A stretch of DNA of 64,000 nucleotides from Ophioderma brevispina (Eukaryota; Echinodermata; Ophiuroidea; Amphilepidida; Ophiodermatidae), in contig JAMKCH010072081.1 in assembly GCA_023653785.1 (NCBI GenBank), forward strand, positions 1-64,000, given 5' to 3'. Numbering within the stretch: the first letter of the stretch is position 1; each line of letters starts with the position of its first letter. Shown one piece after another: positions 53,305 through 64,000 of this stretch. The position numbers and the translations under genes were made by a program. The notes beneath the pieces are model-generated. The model was not told where the DNA came from, did not search any database, and saw nothing but the letters and a program-made list of their open reading frames with translations.

Positions 53305-53842
53305 AGTTACAGGAGATTCCTGTCACGGAAAATCAAGGTGTTGACATCCCTGGACAAATTTACAGTGTTTCCAGCATGTTTTGGACACAATTCAAAAGCA
53401 TTCAGACCGGTGTAGAAGTAATAATAGTCCGGGAACAATGTTGAACAATAGGGTAATCGATTCAGTTGACTCTTTACGCAACATTAGTTTCACGCTTTAT
53501 TCCGTTGTCGTCTATGGAGCCCCGGACTGTGGCTCCCGCCGACTACATCATCTGGCTTTCACTCGGATTTCAGGCATTGCACTTTAGGCTTGTAGTAAGA
53601 TATTGATCTGACAAGTAAAGGTGGATTAGCCGATATCAGCACACATACAATAGCAATGGTCTCTGAGCTTGATGACAGCAATGCCTTTCAGTTTGATCAA
53701 ATGCTGACAGTAATGTGAGCATCCTTGGTTTGCCACAGACAGTAAAGGATGCTGACAGACCAGCAAAACTTGCTAGATACCACTTAGAGTCTGGCAGGAT
53801 GTCACACAACTTGATTTTCCGTTACAGGAATCTCCTGTAACT
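53305..53842. mobile_element. Element with 46-bp inverted ends, coding-like interior
   Basis: AGTTACAGGAGATTCCTGTC with ACGGAAAATCAAG and GACATCC on the left mirrors GGATGTCACACAACTTGATT and TTCCGTTACAGGAATCTCCT with GTAACT on the right. The first 22 bases of each end are themselves palindromic. Inside, fragments such as GGLADISTHTIAMVSELDDS and LGLPQTVKDADRPAKLARYH read in neighbouring frames and look like a once-coding sequence that I cannot name. Confidence 0.6.
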
Positions 53843-54452
53843 ACTTAGCTTGAGAGCGCATCTCAATTCAAAATTTTCAGACCCTGAGATGTTGTGGGGA
53901 GGAGGCTAAAATTGTTAATACATGATCATGTAGCCCATGATGACCGTCCAGTTGTCAAAAAAGTGGCCATCTATTTGGGACCTTCCAAATGAATTCCCCA
54001 CCCCCCATAATGAGGAGGTGGTGTCCCTGGGGTACAATGATTTATATTGAGGAAGGCAGGTAAGGGTACTGGACTTAATATCGCAACAAATTGATTTCTG
54101 ACTGTAGCCTTCACCTGTCAGGTACCCAGAAAAACTCCTGTTGTTGGACAACCCTGTATTAGCAGTTCTATGAGAGTAGCTGGCAACTTGTAGTTGTGCA
54201 TCACATCCAATTACAGCAAAATTCATTTTAGCTCATTACCATACAATGGTAGGAATAAATACGTTACTAACTGACCTGGGGACCACAGTTTGCACAGGTG
54301 TGAAATCTTATTGAATGCTAGATTACAGAGTTTTGAAAGGTATGTTCTTACCTATGTAGTCAGGTAAGTACTTTCAATGTGCTATATTTACAATTTATCA
54401 GGTGAATGCAATGAAGACACAGTAGATATTTTTGCACACTAAGAATCTTTGT
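53843..54452. other. No gene recognised
   Basis: A 103-codon frame at 53,915-54,226 (-) has no motif. No structured repeat was seen. Confidence 0.35.
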
Positions 54453-54863
54453 CCCGGGGGCACTTGTAATTCAAAGGTGGATATGATGCGTGAACATGAC
54501 TTTCAAAATGACCCCTAACATGTCGTTTTCACCGACTAAAAAACCAAGCTAAACATACCCTAAACAGTATTTTTATCTGTTTATGATACCCTCAAAAGTA
54601 CGTAATGCAATTGAATCGTAAATATAACCCTTTATTTTCTTGCTTTGGCATTCTTCCCAGTGCCCGATTCCATATTTTGGATTTTGATCCCCGCTTAATG
54701 AGATATAATATGAAATTCCCCTTTTTTTTTCCATATGTTTGCTGTTTGTGACACCCTAAACTATGTACTCGCGTACATCGCCTGTTGGAACAAAGACCCC
54801 TTTTAATGCGTTTTCCTTGTTCACGCCTCATATCCCCTTTGAATACAAGTGTCCGCCCCCCAG
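54453..54863. mobile_element. MITE with CCCGGGGGCACTTGTA ends, copy 1
   Basis: Left CCCGGGGGCACTTGTAATTC, AAAGGTGGATATGATGCGTG, AAC; right CACGCCTCATATCCCCTTTG and AATACAAGTGTCCGCCCCCC. The interior blocks (TACGTAATGCAATTGAATCG, CATACCCTAAACAGT) reappear in reverse orientation in the copy at 56,410. Confidence 0.8.
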
Positions 54864-55832
54864 GATCTTTGCTGTAGTACCTCAGGTTTAAGGGTACGTT
54901 TGACAGCTCAAACAGCTTTGTGCATAAACAGATCACATGTCAAAGCCCCGGGAGGGGACTCAATCTTATTTTGGATAGGCCGTGCCCCCTGATTTCAAAA
55001 ATTGAGGAATCCGGAGCTGCTTTGGAGGCAAACTGAAAAAAATGGGTCTACGAACTAAAGGTTTCCAAAATTTCAGAACATAAGCTGCGATTTCCCTAAA
55101 TTCCAGCTACTCTTGAGGTGTTGGCGCCAATTGATAATTACGTATCTAACTTAGAGAATTTATGAAAATTTTTTCCTGCAAGGCTTGTGCACAAGTTTTT
55201 CTTGGAGTTCCATAAGGTGTAATGATGTACCTTGGTGGAGAAGTGGGGTAAGAGTTTGACCTGATTAGATTTTGGGCATTTTCATTTGCGGTTTTTTTTT
55301 TGCACCTATTTGTCCAAAAAAAATACACCTTCGAAACGTTCTCGGGTAGGGTTCTACAGCCTATCAGTGAAATTTGAGAGAAATTTGTGTCCTAAAAAAA
55401 ATCTCCTCCTGTCACTTTAATTGTGCTATGTGTGCATCCATATAAGAATCTTATTTTTCCGGGTTATTTTTCACATGTTCAATGAAATAAATACTGGTGT
55501 TTTCATCCTGATACTTTTCAAATTGAAATGTTCCCATCTATCTTAGATGTGAATACTGGTTCTGTGTTCAGCATTTTTAGCTACATTACTATATATTGTA
55601 TGAGTATCATAAACTGTTGTACCTGTGTCCATTAAAATAATTTCCTCTTACCTCTCACGTGAATTGAAAACCTAAACTTTTAATGAGGTTCACGTATTCA
55701 CTCACTTATTTTTAAATCTACTACAGGAGATTTTTGCAGACACACAACCTCGAATATAAAAGGTGTATTGATTAAATATGTAGACAGCCTAACAGGGCTC
55801 CTGAACGTTAATTTTCAGTGTCACAAATATTC
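54864..55832. repeat. Dispersed repeats, no gene
   Basis: 55,140-55,290 resembles the left arm of the 4.0-kb foldback (GCAAGGCTTGTGCACAAG, TGTACCTTGGTGGAGAAG, GATTAGATTTTGGGC). 55,290-55,425 is the second copy of the 21.5-kb repeat. The remainder is anonymous. Confidence 0.55.
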
Positions 55833-57139
55833 CTTAAGGAGGGGTCTATATAGAAAAAGATTAACAGGGTCAAATTTTTAAGTTGATTCAATCCTATTCA
55901 AACATAACCATGTTATTTGTCTAACCATTAGAGTCCCAAAAAGTATAGTTTTGTACAAGCACATCTAAAGTTTTGAAATAGCCAGGGGATAAAACAGAAA
56001 ACAATAACAAGGGCAATTTCACAGTTGTACATAGGAGTCAAAATATAAGTTACTCCATTTGCATGAAAATGGTGCCAATTATATAGGATTAAAATAATGA
56101 TAGTTTTGAGTGTCTTAAATACTAGTTTAACAAAGCAGGATAAAACACGGCCAAGGTCAAGCCCCATTGAATGCAATGGATCTGACCTTTGGGGCCACAA
56201 AGGTCAAAAATTCTTTAAAAAAAGAAAAAACCTAAAAAATTAAAAAAAAATATTATATATTTTTTGATTTTTTAAAAATGTTTCCTTTTTTGGTTTGGCT
56301 TTTTTTAATAAAAAACAGAGCAAACTTTATATTTTGCCCCTGTACAACTGAATTGACCTTTGTTTATTGATGTGCTGGTTTTTAAAAACTAACTAAAAAA
56401 TTAAAAAAACCCGGGGGGGCCACTTGTAATCAATAGTGGATATGATGCGGTGAACAGAAAACGTGTAAAAAGGTGTCCTTTTTTTCCAACAGTCGCTGTA
56501 CGCGCAGTACATCGTTTAGTTCAAAAACGCAAAATATTGACAAAACGGGTATGTTTTTTTTTCTTAACCCTGAAATTTTTCCTGTTCTCTCATTAATCGG
56601 GATCAAAAAAAAAATCATCCAATGTTGTATCGTAACTTGGGAATTAAGGCAAAGATAATAAGGTATATTTACGATTCAATGCACTGCGTACTTGTTGAGG
56701 GTGCCATAAACAGATAAAAATACTTGTTAGGGTAGGTTTTAGCTTGTTTTTTTAGTCCGTGAAATACGTGTTTTAGGGTGCATTTTGAAAGTCGCATGTT
56801 CACGCATCATATCCACCTTTGAATACAAGTGCCCCCCCCCCCCCGGGGCCAGAGTTAAGTGGGATGTGGACCCGGGCATGTTATGACCTCATTCCCGCTC
56901 TTCCCAGGGCATAGTTTCTTTTTTTTTTGTTCAATTCTTGAGCTAGTTGAATTTATGCCTCCACTTTTAAAAACCAATCAGATGACAGGAATCTATATAT
57001 GAGGTTATGTAATCCAAACTATACCTTTTTTGAATCCATATGATTGATGTCGGTAATAAACGGGTAATACTGTCAATGTGATTGGTTGAATTTAAATATT
57101 TGACCCCTGTTTTAATCTTATACCCCCCCCCTCCTTAGG
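55833..57139. mobile_element. Foldback element, 1.3 kb, interrupted by another MITE
   Basis: The ends CCTTAAGGAGGGGTCTATAT...GATTAACAGGGTCAAAT and ATTTGACCCCTGTTTTAATC...CCCTCCTTAGG are inverted. Interior words (CAAAAAGTATAGTTTTGTAC) resemble the 47.1-kb foldback, so they belong to one superfamily. The MITE at 56,410-56,848 lies within it. A+T-rich homopolymers fill 56,210-56,300. Confidence 0.65.
56410..56848. mobile_element. MITE with CCCGGGGGGCCACTTGTA ends, copy 2 (nested)
   Basis: Second copy of the 54,453 element in the opposite orientation: TACGATTCAATGCACTGCGTAC and TGTTAGGGTAGG here correspond to the complement there. The terminal G/C runs are longer (CCCCCCCCCCCCCGGGG). Confidence 0.8.
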
Positions 57140-57423
57140 CACCATTTTTTTTAAGAATCAGTTTCAGCATCCCTGTCAGACCTGTCTTTTAATTACTCAA
57201 CCTTTTGTACTCAAAGATATGTTTACAAATTCTGCTAGTCCCCATGCTACATTTTATAGTGGACCAACTTACAAATTATGACCAATTCGTATAGTTGGTT
57301 CAGAATTTCACCCATTTATCGTTGGCTTTGAAATTTCGAACCATTTTCATAGTAATCTTAGCAAAATTTGGCCCATTTTCATAATAACGAAAATGGGAAA
57401 ATCACCAACACCATTTTCATACA
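57140..57423. other. No gene recognised; short CCATTTTCATA repeats
   Basis: 57,290-57,425 contains four CCATTTTCAT(A) words 30-50 bases apart. Confidence 0.4.
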
Positions 57424-57730
57424 CTGCAAAAACCGGGGTGTTTACTTTTACAGCATGGGTGTTAGTTTAACTCCCTCCTGGAATCCATAGGGGACTGCAC
57501 CCCCAGTGTTTTGGATTTACAACCATTTTGTGGTTAAATACCACCAAGTGTTATATTAAGAAAAATGTGTTAGATGCCCTCGCTGCTTGGTGGTGTTAAG
57601 TTTACACCACAGTCGGTGTTAATTATTATTTAACACTGTCGGTGTGCCAAATCTCACTACTGGTGTTATTTTAACACTTTCCTGGAATCCATACGGGGAC
57701 TGCACCCTCTGTGTTACAGACCAAAACTTT
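57424..57730. repeat. Duplicated CCTGGAATCCATA block with GGTGTTA words
   Basis: GGTGTTAGTTTAACTCCCTC CTGGAATCCATAGGGG ACTGCACCC at 57,449 is repeated as GGTGTTATTTTAACACTTTC CTGGAATCCATACGGGG ACTGCACCC at 57,662. GGTGTTA and TAACAC(C) form inverted pairs between. Confidence 0.7.
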
Positions 57731-57869
57731 GGTTTACATATTCATTTATTTTTACATCTGATATTTTAGTAGTATACCCCCCTAGCTGAGTATACATGCT
57801 AGATATATACCTGGGAATGTTTCGGAAATTAAGGTACTGTATTCAACCTATTTAGCGCCCCGGACGCTT

Positions 57870-60115
57870 ACTTAGGTCTACCAAAATTCATATCCAATAT
57901 GTCAAAGCCTGCGCCAAGTTAACCCAATAACGAACCCCGGATGCCTTTGACCCCAAAATGACCCCTCAAACATGTGACCCAAAAAACTCGTAACGGCGAA
58001 ACTCTACCACCATAACCAAACTCATATCCATACGTGAAAAGCATGGATACGTTATCGATAAAGTATTACTCCATGGAATGACCTTAACCCCAAAATGACC
58101 CCTTCTCAAAAACAAGACCACAAACCTTTCGGCGAAGCTCTAACCACCACACCAACTTCATATCCATACGGGTCCAAATGGGCTCCACATTAACCCATAA
58201 ACGATAGACACCCCTTGGACTGACTTGACAGTCCAAAATGACCCCTCTAAAAACGTGACCACAAACCTCGTACAGCGAAGCTCTACCACCATAACCAAAA
58301 ATTCATATCCATATGTCAAATCACGGCCAAGTTACCCAATAACAACCCCTGGATGACCTTTGACCCCAAAATGAACCCCTCAAAAAATGTGCTACCACAA
58401 AACTCGTACGCGAAACTCTACCACCATACCAAAACTTTACCCACATACGTTGGAAAGCATGGCAAGGTATCGAATAAGACCCAAGGTATGACCTTGACCC
58501 AAAAATGACCCCTCGCCCGAAAAACACGACCACAAACATTGAGGCAAAGCTCTACACCACACCAAAATTCATCTCCATACGTCAGAAAGGCGGCCAAATT
58601 AACCAAGTAACGACCCTTGGATACCTTTGACTCAAAATGACCCTCGAAAAGTGGACCACCAAACCTCGGACGGACGAGCTCTACCACAATACCAAAATTA
58701 TATCCATATGTCCAAGACGGCTAAGTACCCAATAACGACCCCTGGATGACCTTTGACACCCAAATGACACCTGGAAAATGTGACCACAAAACTTGGATGG
58801 CAAAACTCTACCACAATACCAAAACTCATATGGGTACACACCACCATTAGAGTGGACAGGACTATATCGGCCGAAGGTTTATACGACGAGTACCTCTTTG
58901 TGTATAAATTGTGACATATTCTAGTAATTCTGGTGATTTTGGTGACCAAATTGATCTTTACACAGATAGGAGTGAATGTAACTGACAATTTTGAAAAGGA
59001 AACATGAAATGTTAATGAAATCTAAGTGTGACCGGCGTATAAACACACACAAGGCGCCATGCGAGGTTAAGAGTCGGAAGTGAACCCCGCCGAAAATACG
59101 GCATTTGTCAATATCAGTAAATATCTAAATCTAAACAGAAATGTATCTCAATTTGATATGTTGTAGAGAAAATCTCTACTGGTTGTATTCATATCATCCG
59201 TATTTTCAGAAAGAGAGGAGGAAACTCGAGTTATAGCCATTATTCTGACCATCATTTTACAGTCTATGGCGCGTGCAATGGGTGCTGACCCTTTTATCCA
59301 TACCGTGAAAGCATGGCAAGTTATAGAAATAATTACCCTCGCGGATGACCTTTGACCCCAAAATGACCCATCGCGAAAAAACACGACCACAAACCTTGTA
59401 CGGCGAAGCTCTAAACACCACACCACAAAAATTTCAATCCCTCGTCAAACATGAGGCCAATTAACCCAATAACGACCCCTTGTGACCTTTGACTCCCAAA
59501 ATGAACCCCTCGAAACGTGACCAAAAACCTGTAAAGCGAAGCGCTACACCATAACAAAAAACTCAACCTAGTCAAGCATGGCAAAGGTTATACGATAATG
59601 ACTCCTTGTGTGAACTTTGTCCCCAAAATGACCCTCGAAACGGTGACCACCAACCTGTACGGCGAAGCTTACCACCATACCAAAGTGATATCATATCATC
59701 GGATAAAGCATGGACCAAGGTTCACGCAATAACGACCCCAGAAGACCTTTGACCCAAAATGACTTGACCCCAAAATGACCCAACGAAAATGTGAAAGTGT
59801 ACGGTGCAAAACTCTACCACCATACCAAAACTAATTCCAATTATGTAAAGCAGGGCCAAGTACGATACGACCCCCGGGATACCCCTTTTGACCCAAAATG
59901 CCCCCTCGACAAAACGTTACAACAAACCTCGCACGGCGAAACTCTACCCCATACCAAAAAGTTCTATCCATTACGTCACGGAAAGTACGGCCACGTTACC
60001 CAATAACGACCCCTGGAGACCTTTGACCCAAAACTGACCCCTCAAAAAACGTGACAGCCAAACCTTGTTACGTCGGAGCTCTACCACCACCATACCAAAT
60101 TCTCTCCGTATGTAC
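57870..60115. repeat. ~130-bp satellite, 13 monomers in trimeric order
   Basis: The block CGAAGCTCTACCACCATACC (or GAAACTC variant) recurs at about 57,998, 58,131, 58,272, 58,410, 58,543, 58,672, 58,798, 59,401, 59,534, 59,660, 59,800, 59,935 and 60,073. Each monomer also holds TGACCTTTGACCCCAAAATG and CCATACGTC...CAATAACGACCCC. In the first half three monomer types alternate (A: GAAAGCATGG...TTATCGATAA; B: CACACCAAAATTCAT...ATTAACCCAAT; C: CATATCCATATGTC...AGTTACCC), giving a ~400-base higher-order unit. Many one-base indels separate copies. Minus-strand frames here (58,321-60,159) are made by the satellite. Confidence 0.9.
58828..59290. other. Insertion splitting an A-type satellite monomer
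   Basis: About 460 bases unrelated to the satellite begin after CATATGGGTA and end before CCATACCGTGAAAGCATGG. They include a short hairpin AGAGAAAATCTCTAC. No termini or coding region were identified. Confidence 0.6.
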
Positions 60116-60738
60116 AGGCCGAATGAGAGATTTCCTGAGGAGGCGCCCTTCATTTCCAAAAAAAAATCGTTTTTTTTGAGTACATAAGCTTGTCCATATC
60201 TACTATACTGTTGAAATGCTTAAAGCTTAACTCGATTCCTTTCATATATGAAAAAATCACACACTTTGTTATCATATAAAATATCCGGGTCCGGAATTTT
60301 TGTATACACAGGACCTATGGGACGTAATATACCACATAAATGTTATACGACATCAAAACGAAAACTCGATTCATCTAAAATTTCGGAATTGTGCCATTTT
60401 AGGTAATTCGTGTTCTGGTTGACTAGTTTTGATTATTACACTTAAAAAAAATATTTCAACTCTCTGAGTCAGACTTAAAGGACGTGAACGCAAGCTGGAC
60501 AAAACCCCAAAGTTGTTTTTTTTTAGTAATATAGAGGTTGATTTTGTTTTGCTTCTTATTGGAACTGCTTGCCTCGAAACAAATAATAAACGATCACCAA
60601 GTGCATAATTAAAATTATACCAGCAACATCGAGCGGTGTTAAATCGTAAATTCAACACCAGGAACTAACACCAACAAGCGTGACACCGACCTCTTGGTGT
60701 TAAAATTTTCACCCCCAGTTTCGCATGGTGGGAATAAC
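60116..60738. other. No gene; right-end GGTGTTA region
   Basis: The 95-codon frame at 60,371-60,658 (-) is unrecognised and overlaps the GGTGTTA-rich zone. Nothing else stands out. Confidence 0.35.
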
Positions 60739-60917
60739 GACCCATCATTATCAGGAGGGGTGTTGTGAAAAATGCGACCCATATCGGTGGCACATAGTAG
60801 GCCTTACCTATGAGAGAAAGTATGCCATTTCCCTGAGTTACCCCCCCCCGCCAAATGGTATCAGAAATGTTCCCTAAGTTAACGGACATCTGTCACCCGA
60901 AACTGGACCATTTTACA

Positions 60918-60970
60918 ACACTCGAGAGAGAGGGAGAGAAGAGAGAGGACGGAGAAAGGGAGCGAGAGAA
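60918..60970. repeat. GA-rich microsatellite
   Basis: GAGAGAGGGAGAGAAGAGAG and continuing; the strand is purine-only for nearly 50 bases. Confidence 0.9.
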
Positions 60971-61657
60971 GTTTGTATCTGTTCTGTTCTTCTCAAATTA
61001 GGAGTCCAAATAAGGGTCATTGTTATTTGAGGTTTTCAACAAACTATATTGATACTCTCGTATTAGACATCAGTATCAACCAAACTTGGTGACCACAATA
61101 TATGATAGAATCCTGAGAAGGTCGATTATTCAGGTCAAAAGGAAGGGTCAAATGAGGTCGATTTTGGTGAGGTACCTGGGTTTTTAAATAGAAAAAGCCC
61201 AGAGCTTAAAAAAAAATGGTTATTATTTAGGCCTAAATAAAAATAGTAACTAAAATAGAAGATAGTCACTTCAATGTTCAATTCCAAAGTCATGAGATGT
61301 AAATTGGTTTTGAGTTTCGTTTTGGTTTGTTGAAAAACATGATGGGTGAGTCTTACAAGAAGTTATTACCAATCAAAACAGCCTATGCGCAAGTCAGAAG
61401 GTCATAATTAGAAAACTCAGAGATTTAGTTATGGGTGATGTGAAACTTAAGTTTATCCAACGTGCACGGTTAACCGATATAAATTGAGTTTACAGATAAA
61501 ACTAATTATACTCCCCGCTAAAAAATCCGAACGATTGTTGTGAAATGGCCAGTCACCGTGCTCAAAAACTTGTTTCAAATGAACGCGCCAGCCAGCCGGA
61601 CAAATCTCTCAAACTTCCAACATTCATGCTTCGGTATCAAGTGCATTATGGGAACAG
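60971..61657. other. No gene recognised
   Basis: Anonymous sequence. The frame at 61,540-61,794 runs through the next element and is not credible. Confidence 0.4.
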
Positions 61658-61774
61658 CAGTGGCCGTAGCCAGCTTTTTCAGGGGAAGGGGGGGGGGGGC
61701 AGGGGGGGTGCAAGATTCCCCACGGGGGGTGGGGGAGGGGGAGCTGCCCCCTGCCCTCTCTGGCTACGCCACTG
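61658..61774. mobile_element. MITE with CAGTGGCGTAGCCAG ends
   Basis: CAGTGGCCGTAGCCAG (61,658-61,673, one extra C) faces CTGGCTACGCCACTG (61,760-61,774). The body is a G-run-rich half with a C-rich answer. These ends are widespread in animal genomes and recall hAT-type termini. The flanking 8 bases do not match, so no target duplication is confirmed. Confidence 0.65.
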
Positions 61775-63343
61775 GGACTAGGTCATGCCAATAAGCAAAA
61801 ACATCGCGAACAACGCTTCCTTGCATTTAGGGGCATTATTATTATAATTCACCTTACATATACCTTTTAATTCAGTAATTTATATGTTCAGATTTTTAGG
61901 CGGGGAGTAGGCCCCCTATAGGCCTATTATGACGGTTAAACTTAGATCTTCTTGATTCTGTGTTTATCAGCAAAAAAAATAGGTTTTCGCTGAAAAAACT
62001 TGCTTTTTGCATTTATCACGAAAATAAATTGGTCAGTTGAAAAACTCCGTTGATAATCATAAATTAGAGTTTATAACTTGAAAACAAATCGTAGGAAAAC
62101 ACTGTAGGCTTTTTTTTTTAAGAACCAAAGCGCGGTAGTTGATATAGTTATGAGTGCCTCACATAGTACTCTCTGGTCGAGCTATTTACGGTATTATGCG
62201 AGTGTAGCTTTAACATGCATAGCTTTATCGCCAGGAAAAATAGAGGGGAATGCAACGCAATGGAGAGCTGAACACCTAGTTTGATAAATTGAGTTTATAC
62301 GCGAACCAAAACTTTGAAAAGTAAATCAAATTGAAAAAACTAAGATAAAAAGTGTCACTGTTAATTAATTTTATCAACTTAAACACAGGGTTGTTGTCAT
62401 GAAAGATTGGTGGGGCCGATACTATAAAATTGGAAGTTTGATCCAGAAAAAAAAATCTATAATTTTATGAGCAAATGATTGCCATATAAAGCATGCAGCG
62501 CTCCTTGTACAGACAGGAATTTCCATTGCCCCACCTATGAAATTAATGGCGATTTACACGGTGATGCAAACGAAATGCAATCGTGAGACTTTTGTAGGCT
62601 CGTTAGCGGGGGAGATAATCTTATTTTGACGACGAAATAGGTTTGAAAAACACAATTCAGTATTTCTTGCGAGCAGAAAGCCACCTAAGGAAAGGGGAAG
62701 AACAAGAAAAAGGGTAAGCACAATTACACCAGTGCAGGCAGTGCCACCAGCATCACCCTTACCCTAGATTCGCAGCCTCAACGGAATAAACGGAAAGAAT
62801 TTAGTATTTCTGGCAAAGGCTACGAATTCCGCAACGTTAAAACGGAATAAACCGCATGTTAAAGGTGCCGAATTCTAAGTGTGGCAGAATACTAAATAAT
62901 CCCCAAATGGTTAAAGCCTAGGCCAAATATTAGTAGGAGTCAAAATGGCACTCACAAATTGTGTGGAATTGATCCACAAGGGCAAACTTTGAACAATTTC
63001 TTGGCATCTAAATTCAGGAAACATTGTTGTAGGCTAGGGGAAAGGTTATAGATTATATATTTGAACCTTATCATTCTGTGTAAAAATTAAATCCATAAAC
63101 AAAAATAAAAGTCTAAAATTAGACATGATAACAGTCCTGTTTTTACTCTCTGCCAGGCACAAAAAATTGTGCACAAGGTGGACCCACCATTATTTAAAGA
63201 CAATGCTTGACACTCTTAATTGTCCCAATCTTGGAATCCAAATTGCGGTTTGATCTTCACAACTTAAATGACGTTGCCACCCCCTCCTTTTTAAAATAAG
63301 ATGATCTAAAGATTCATGTCTGAAGGGGTAGTTCTGGGTAACA
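61775..63343. other. No gene recognised
   Basis: A+T-rich anonymous sequence; CGGAATAAACGGAAAG and AACGGAATAAACCGC at 62,779-62,852 form a short direct repeat. No domain was seen in any frame. Confidence 0.4.
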
Positions 63344-63402
63344 AAACCAGAGGTCAACATATCTTTTAACACTACTCGTAATCATCTACTGACCTCTGGT
63401 TT
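63344..63402. repeat. 13-bp perfect inverted repeat, 33-base loop
   Basis: AAACCAGAGGTCA at 63,344-63,356 and TGACCTCTGGTTT at 63,390-63,402. The arms include an AGGTCA half-site in mirror orientation. Confidence 0.7.
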
Positions 63403-64000
63403 GTACCGAGCTGGAAACGTGAAATGTCATTAACAGAACAGTCCGAATTTGCGAAGTGCACGCCTTTTCATACTGCTGCACACTTACCTAAAACTATCTG
63501 TCCAATGACACTCCACTTGTGTGCTCTATATACTTCGTCCATCACCCTGTACCATTCATTTTTGATATGTCCTTCCAGGGCGATAAAATTTATGTAAATA
63601 TAAGGGCCAAGGGGCCTTCCTATTACTCGAGAGAAGTTTTCACTCGGATGTTGACATCCAATTTTGACCTACGACCTTGCTGCCACTTGTCAGGTAGCTA
63701 GAGCCATCCCACGGGCGTATGACTCAAAAAGGCCGCGCTCATTTGATCTTGTTTGGAGTGATTGACCGTGTATGGCTTCGTATTATTATTGAACGTACAT
63801 CTTTTACCAGCCGTTTACGAAAATGGGCATCGCCATATACATCGCGCAAGGTATTTGTGATTGCGCACATATTTTTTACTAATAAACTAACTTCAAAATT
63901 ACAGTGCCTGATCTGATGTATAAACAACATTGGCCACTAACCAGAACCTTTTACAACTGGGGGTGGGGTGGGGTAAGGAACAGAGGAATTTTCTTCTAGA
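63403..64000. other. No gene recognised
   Basis: Short overlapping frames on both strands (63,519-63,930) without motifs. The window ends in GGGGTGGGGTGGGG. Confidence 0.4.

Larger units (their letters stand above)
57424..60738. mobile_element. Possible CACTA/Chapaev-like element enclosing a satellite
   Basis: The left end CACTGCAAAAACCGGGGTGT and the right end (reverse) CACCATGCGAAACTGGGGGT are similar, and both are followed inward by dense GGTGTTA/TAACACC words (57,440-57,690; 60,634-60,710). CACTG(CAAAAA) starts are typical of CMC-type DNA transposons. No transposase was seen, and the right end differs by several bases, so this is tentative. Confidence 0.3.

Noticed and set aside
58321..60159. 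Several minus-strand frames with shared FWGQRSSRG words
   Set aside because: The shared words come from the ~130-bp satellite; the period is not a multiple of three and frames break in each monomer.
60371..60658. 95-codon minus-strand frame
   Set aside because: No motif, overlaps GGTGTTA repeats, and no splice or promoter context.

Overview
This window looks like nuclear DNA of an invertebrate animal, probably a marine deuterostome (echinoderm, hemichordate or amphioxus-like). That is an inference from the mobile-element fauna (L2-type, CR1/I/Jockey-like and RTE-type LINEs, a DIRS-type retroelement, tRNA-headed SINEs and many foldback MITEs) together with a small secreted C1q-domain gene. 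There are no operons, and no bacterial or viral gene order. Most of the sequence is A+T-rich, non-coding and repeat-derived.

Layout, left to right. 0-8 kb: a SINE cut by the window edge, then a 2.9-kb foldback element (4.0-6.9 kb) holding a palindromic MITE and an array of AGGTCA half-sites. 8.3-12.6 kb: two oppositely oriented arrays of a ~175-bp repeat flank a decayed DIRS-like retroelement (+) and a decayed Cys-rich multicopy ORF (-). 13-17 kb: anonymous sequence with a DR1 motif, a tRNA-like unit and half of the 5.2-kb MITE. 17.4-21.4 kb: a minus-strand LINE (CCHC ORF1 end, AP endonuclease, partial RT) inside TTTCAGTG repeats; about 0.9 kb of it is duplicated around an A-rich filler. 23.3-24.7 kb: a solo-LTR-like unit inside a TG microsatellite. 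25.2-27.75 kb: an L2-type LINE (+), 5'-truncated, with one frameshift and one stop and an (ATT)n tail. 29-37.7 kb: several foldback elements, a LINE C-terminal fragment, and a 1.4-kb tandem duplication.

37.87-38.50 kb (-) holds the one convincing host gene, a C1q/collagen-like secreted protein, with a likely splice acceptor just before the ATG and a cluster of nuclear-receptor half-sites upstream. 39.3-41.0 kb: a TA-flanked inverted-repeat element carrying an intact RTE-type RT fragment. 43.2-45.1 kb: a SINE and a 572-bp duplication with a poly-A joint. 45.1-45.9 kb: a weak gene candidate (-). 47.1-48.0 kb: a foldback. 48.6-50.4 kb: a complete short LTR element (TRIM-like) with a 5-bp target duplication. 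53-57 kb: more inverted-repeat elements, one nested in another. 57.9-60.1 kb: a ~130-bp satellite in trimeric higher-order order whose monomers carry a DR1-like motif. The end of the window is mostly anonymous.

The genes do not form a pathway: the window is essentially one immune-type host gene set in layers of selfish DNA. Some tandem copies (33.5-35 kb, 58-60 kb) differ by many one-base indels, and two duplications are joined by homopolymer A, so assembly or consensus error must be kept in mind. All family calls were made by eye from motifs; none was checked against a database.
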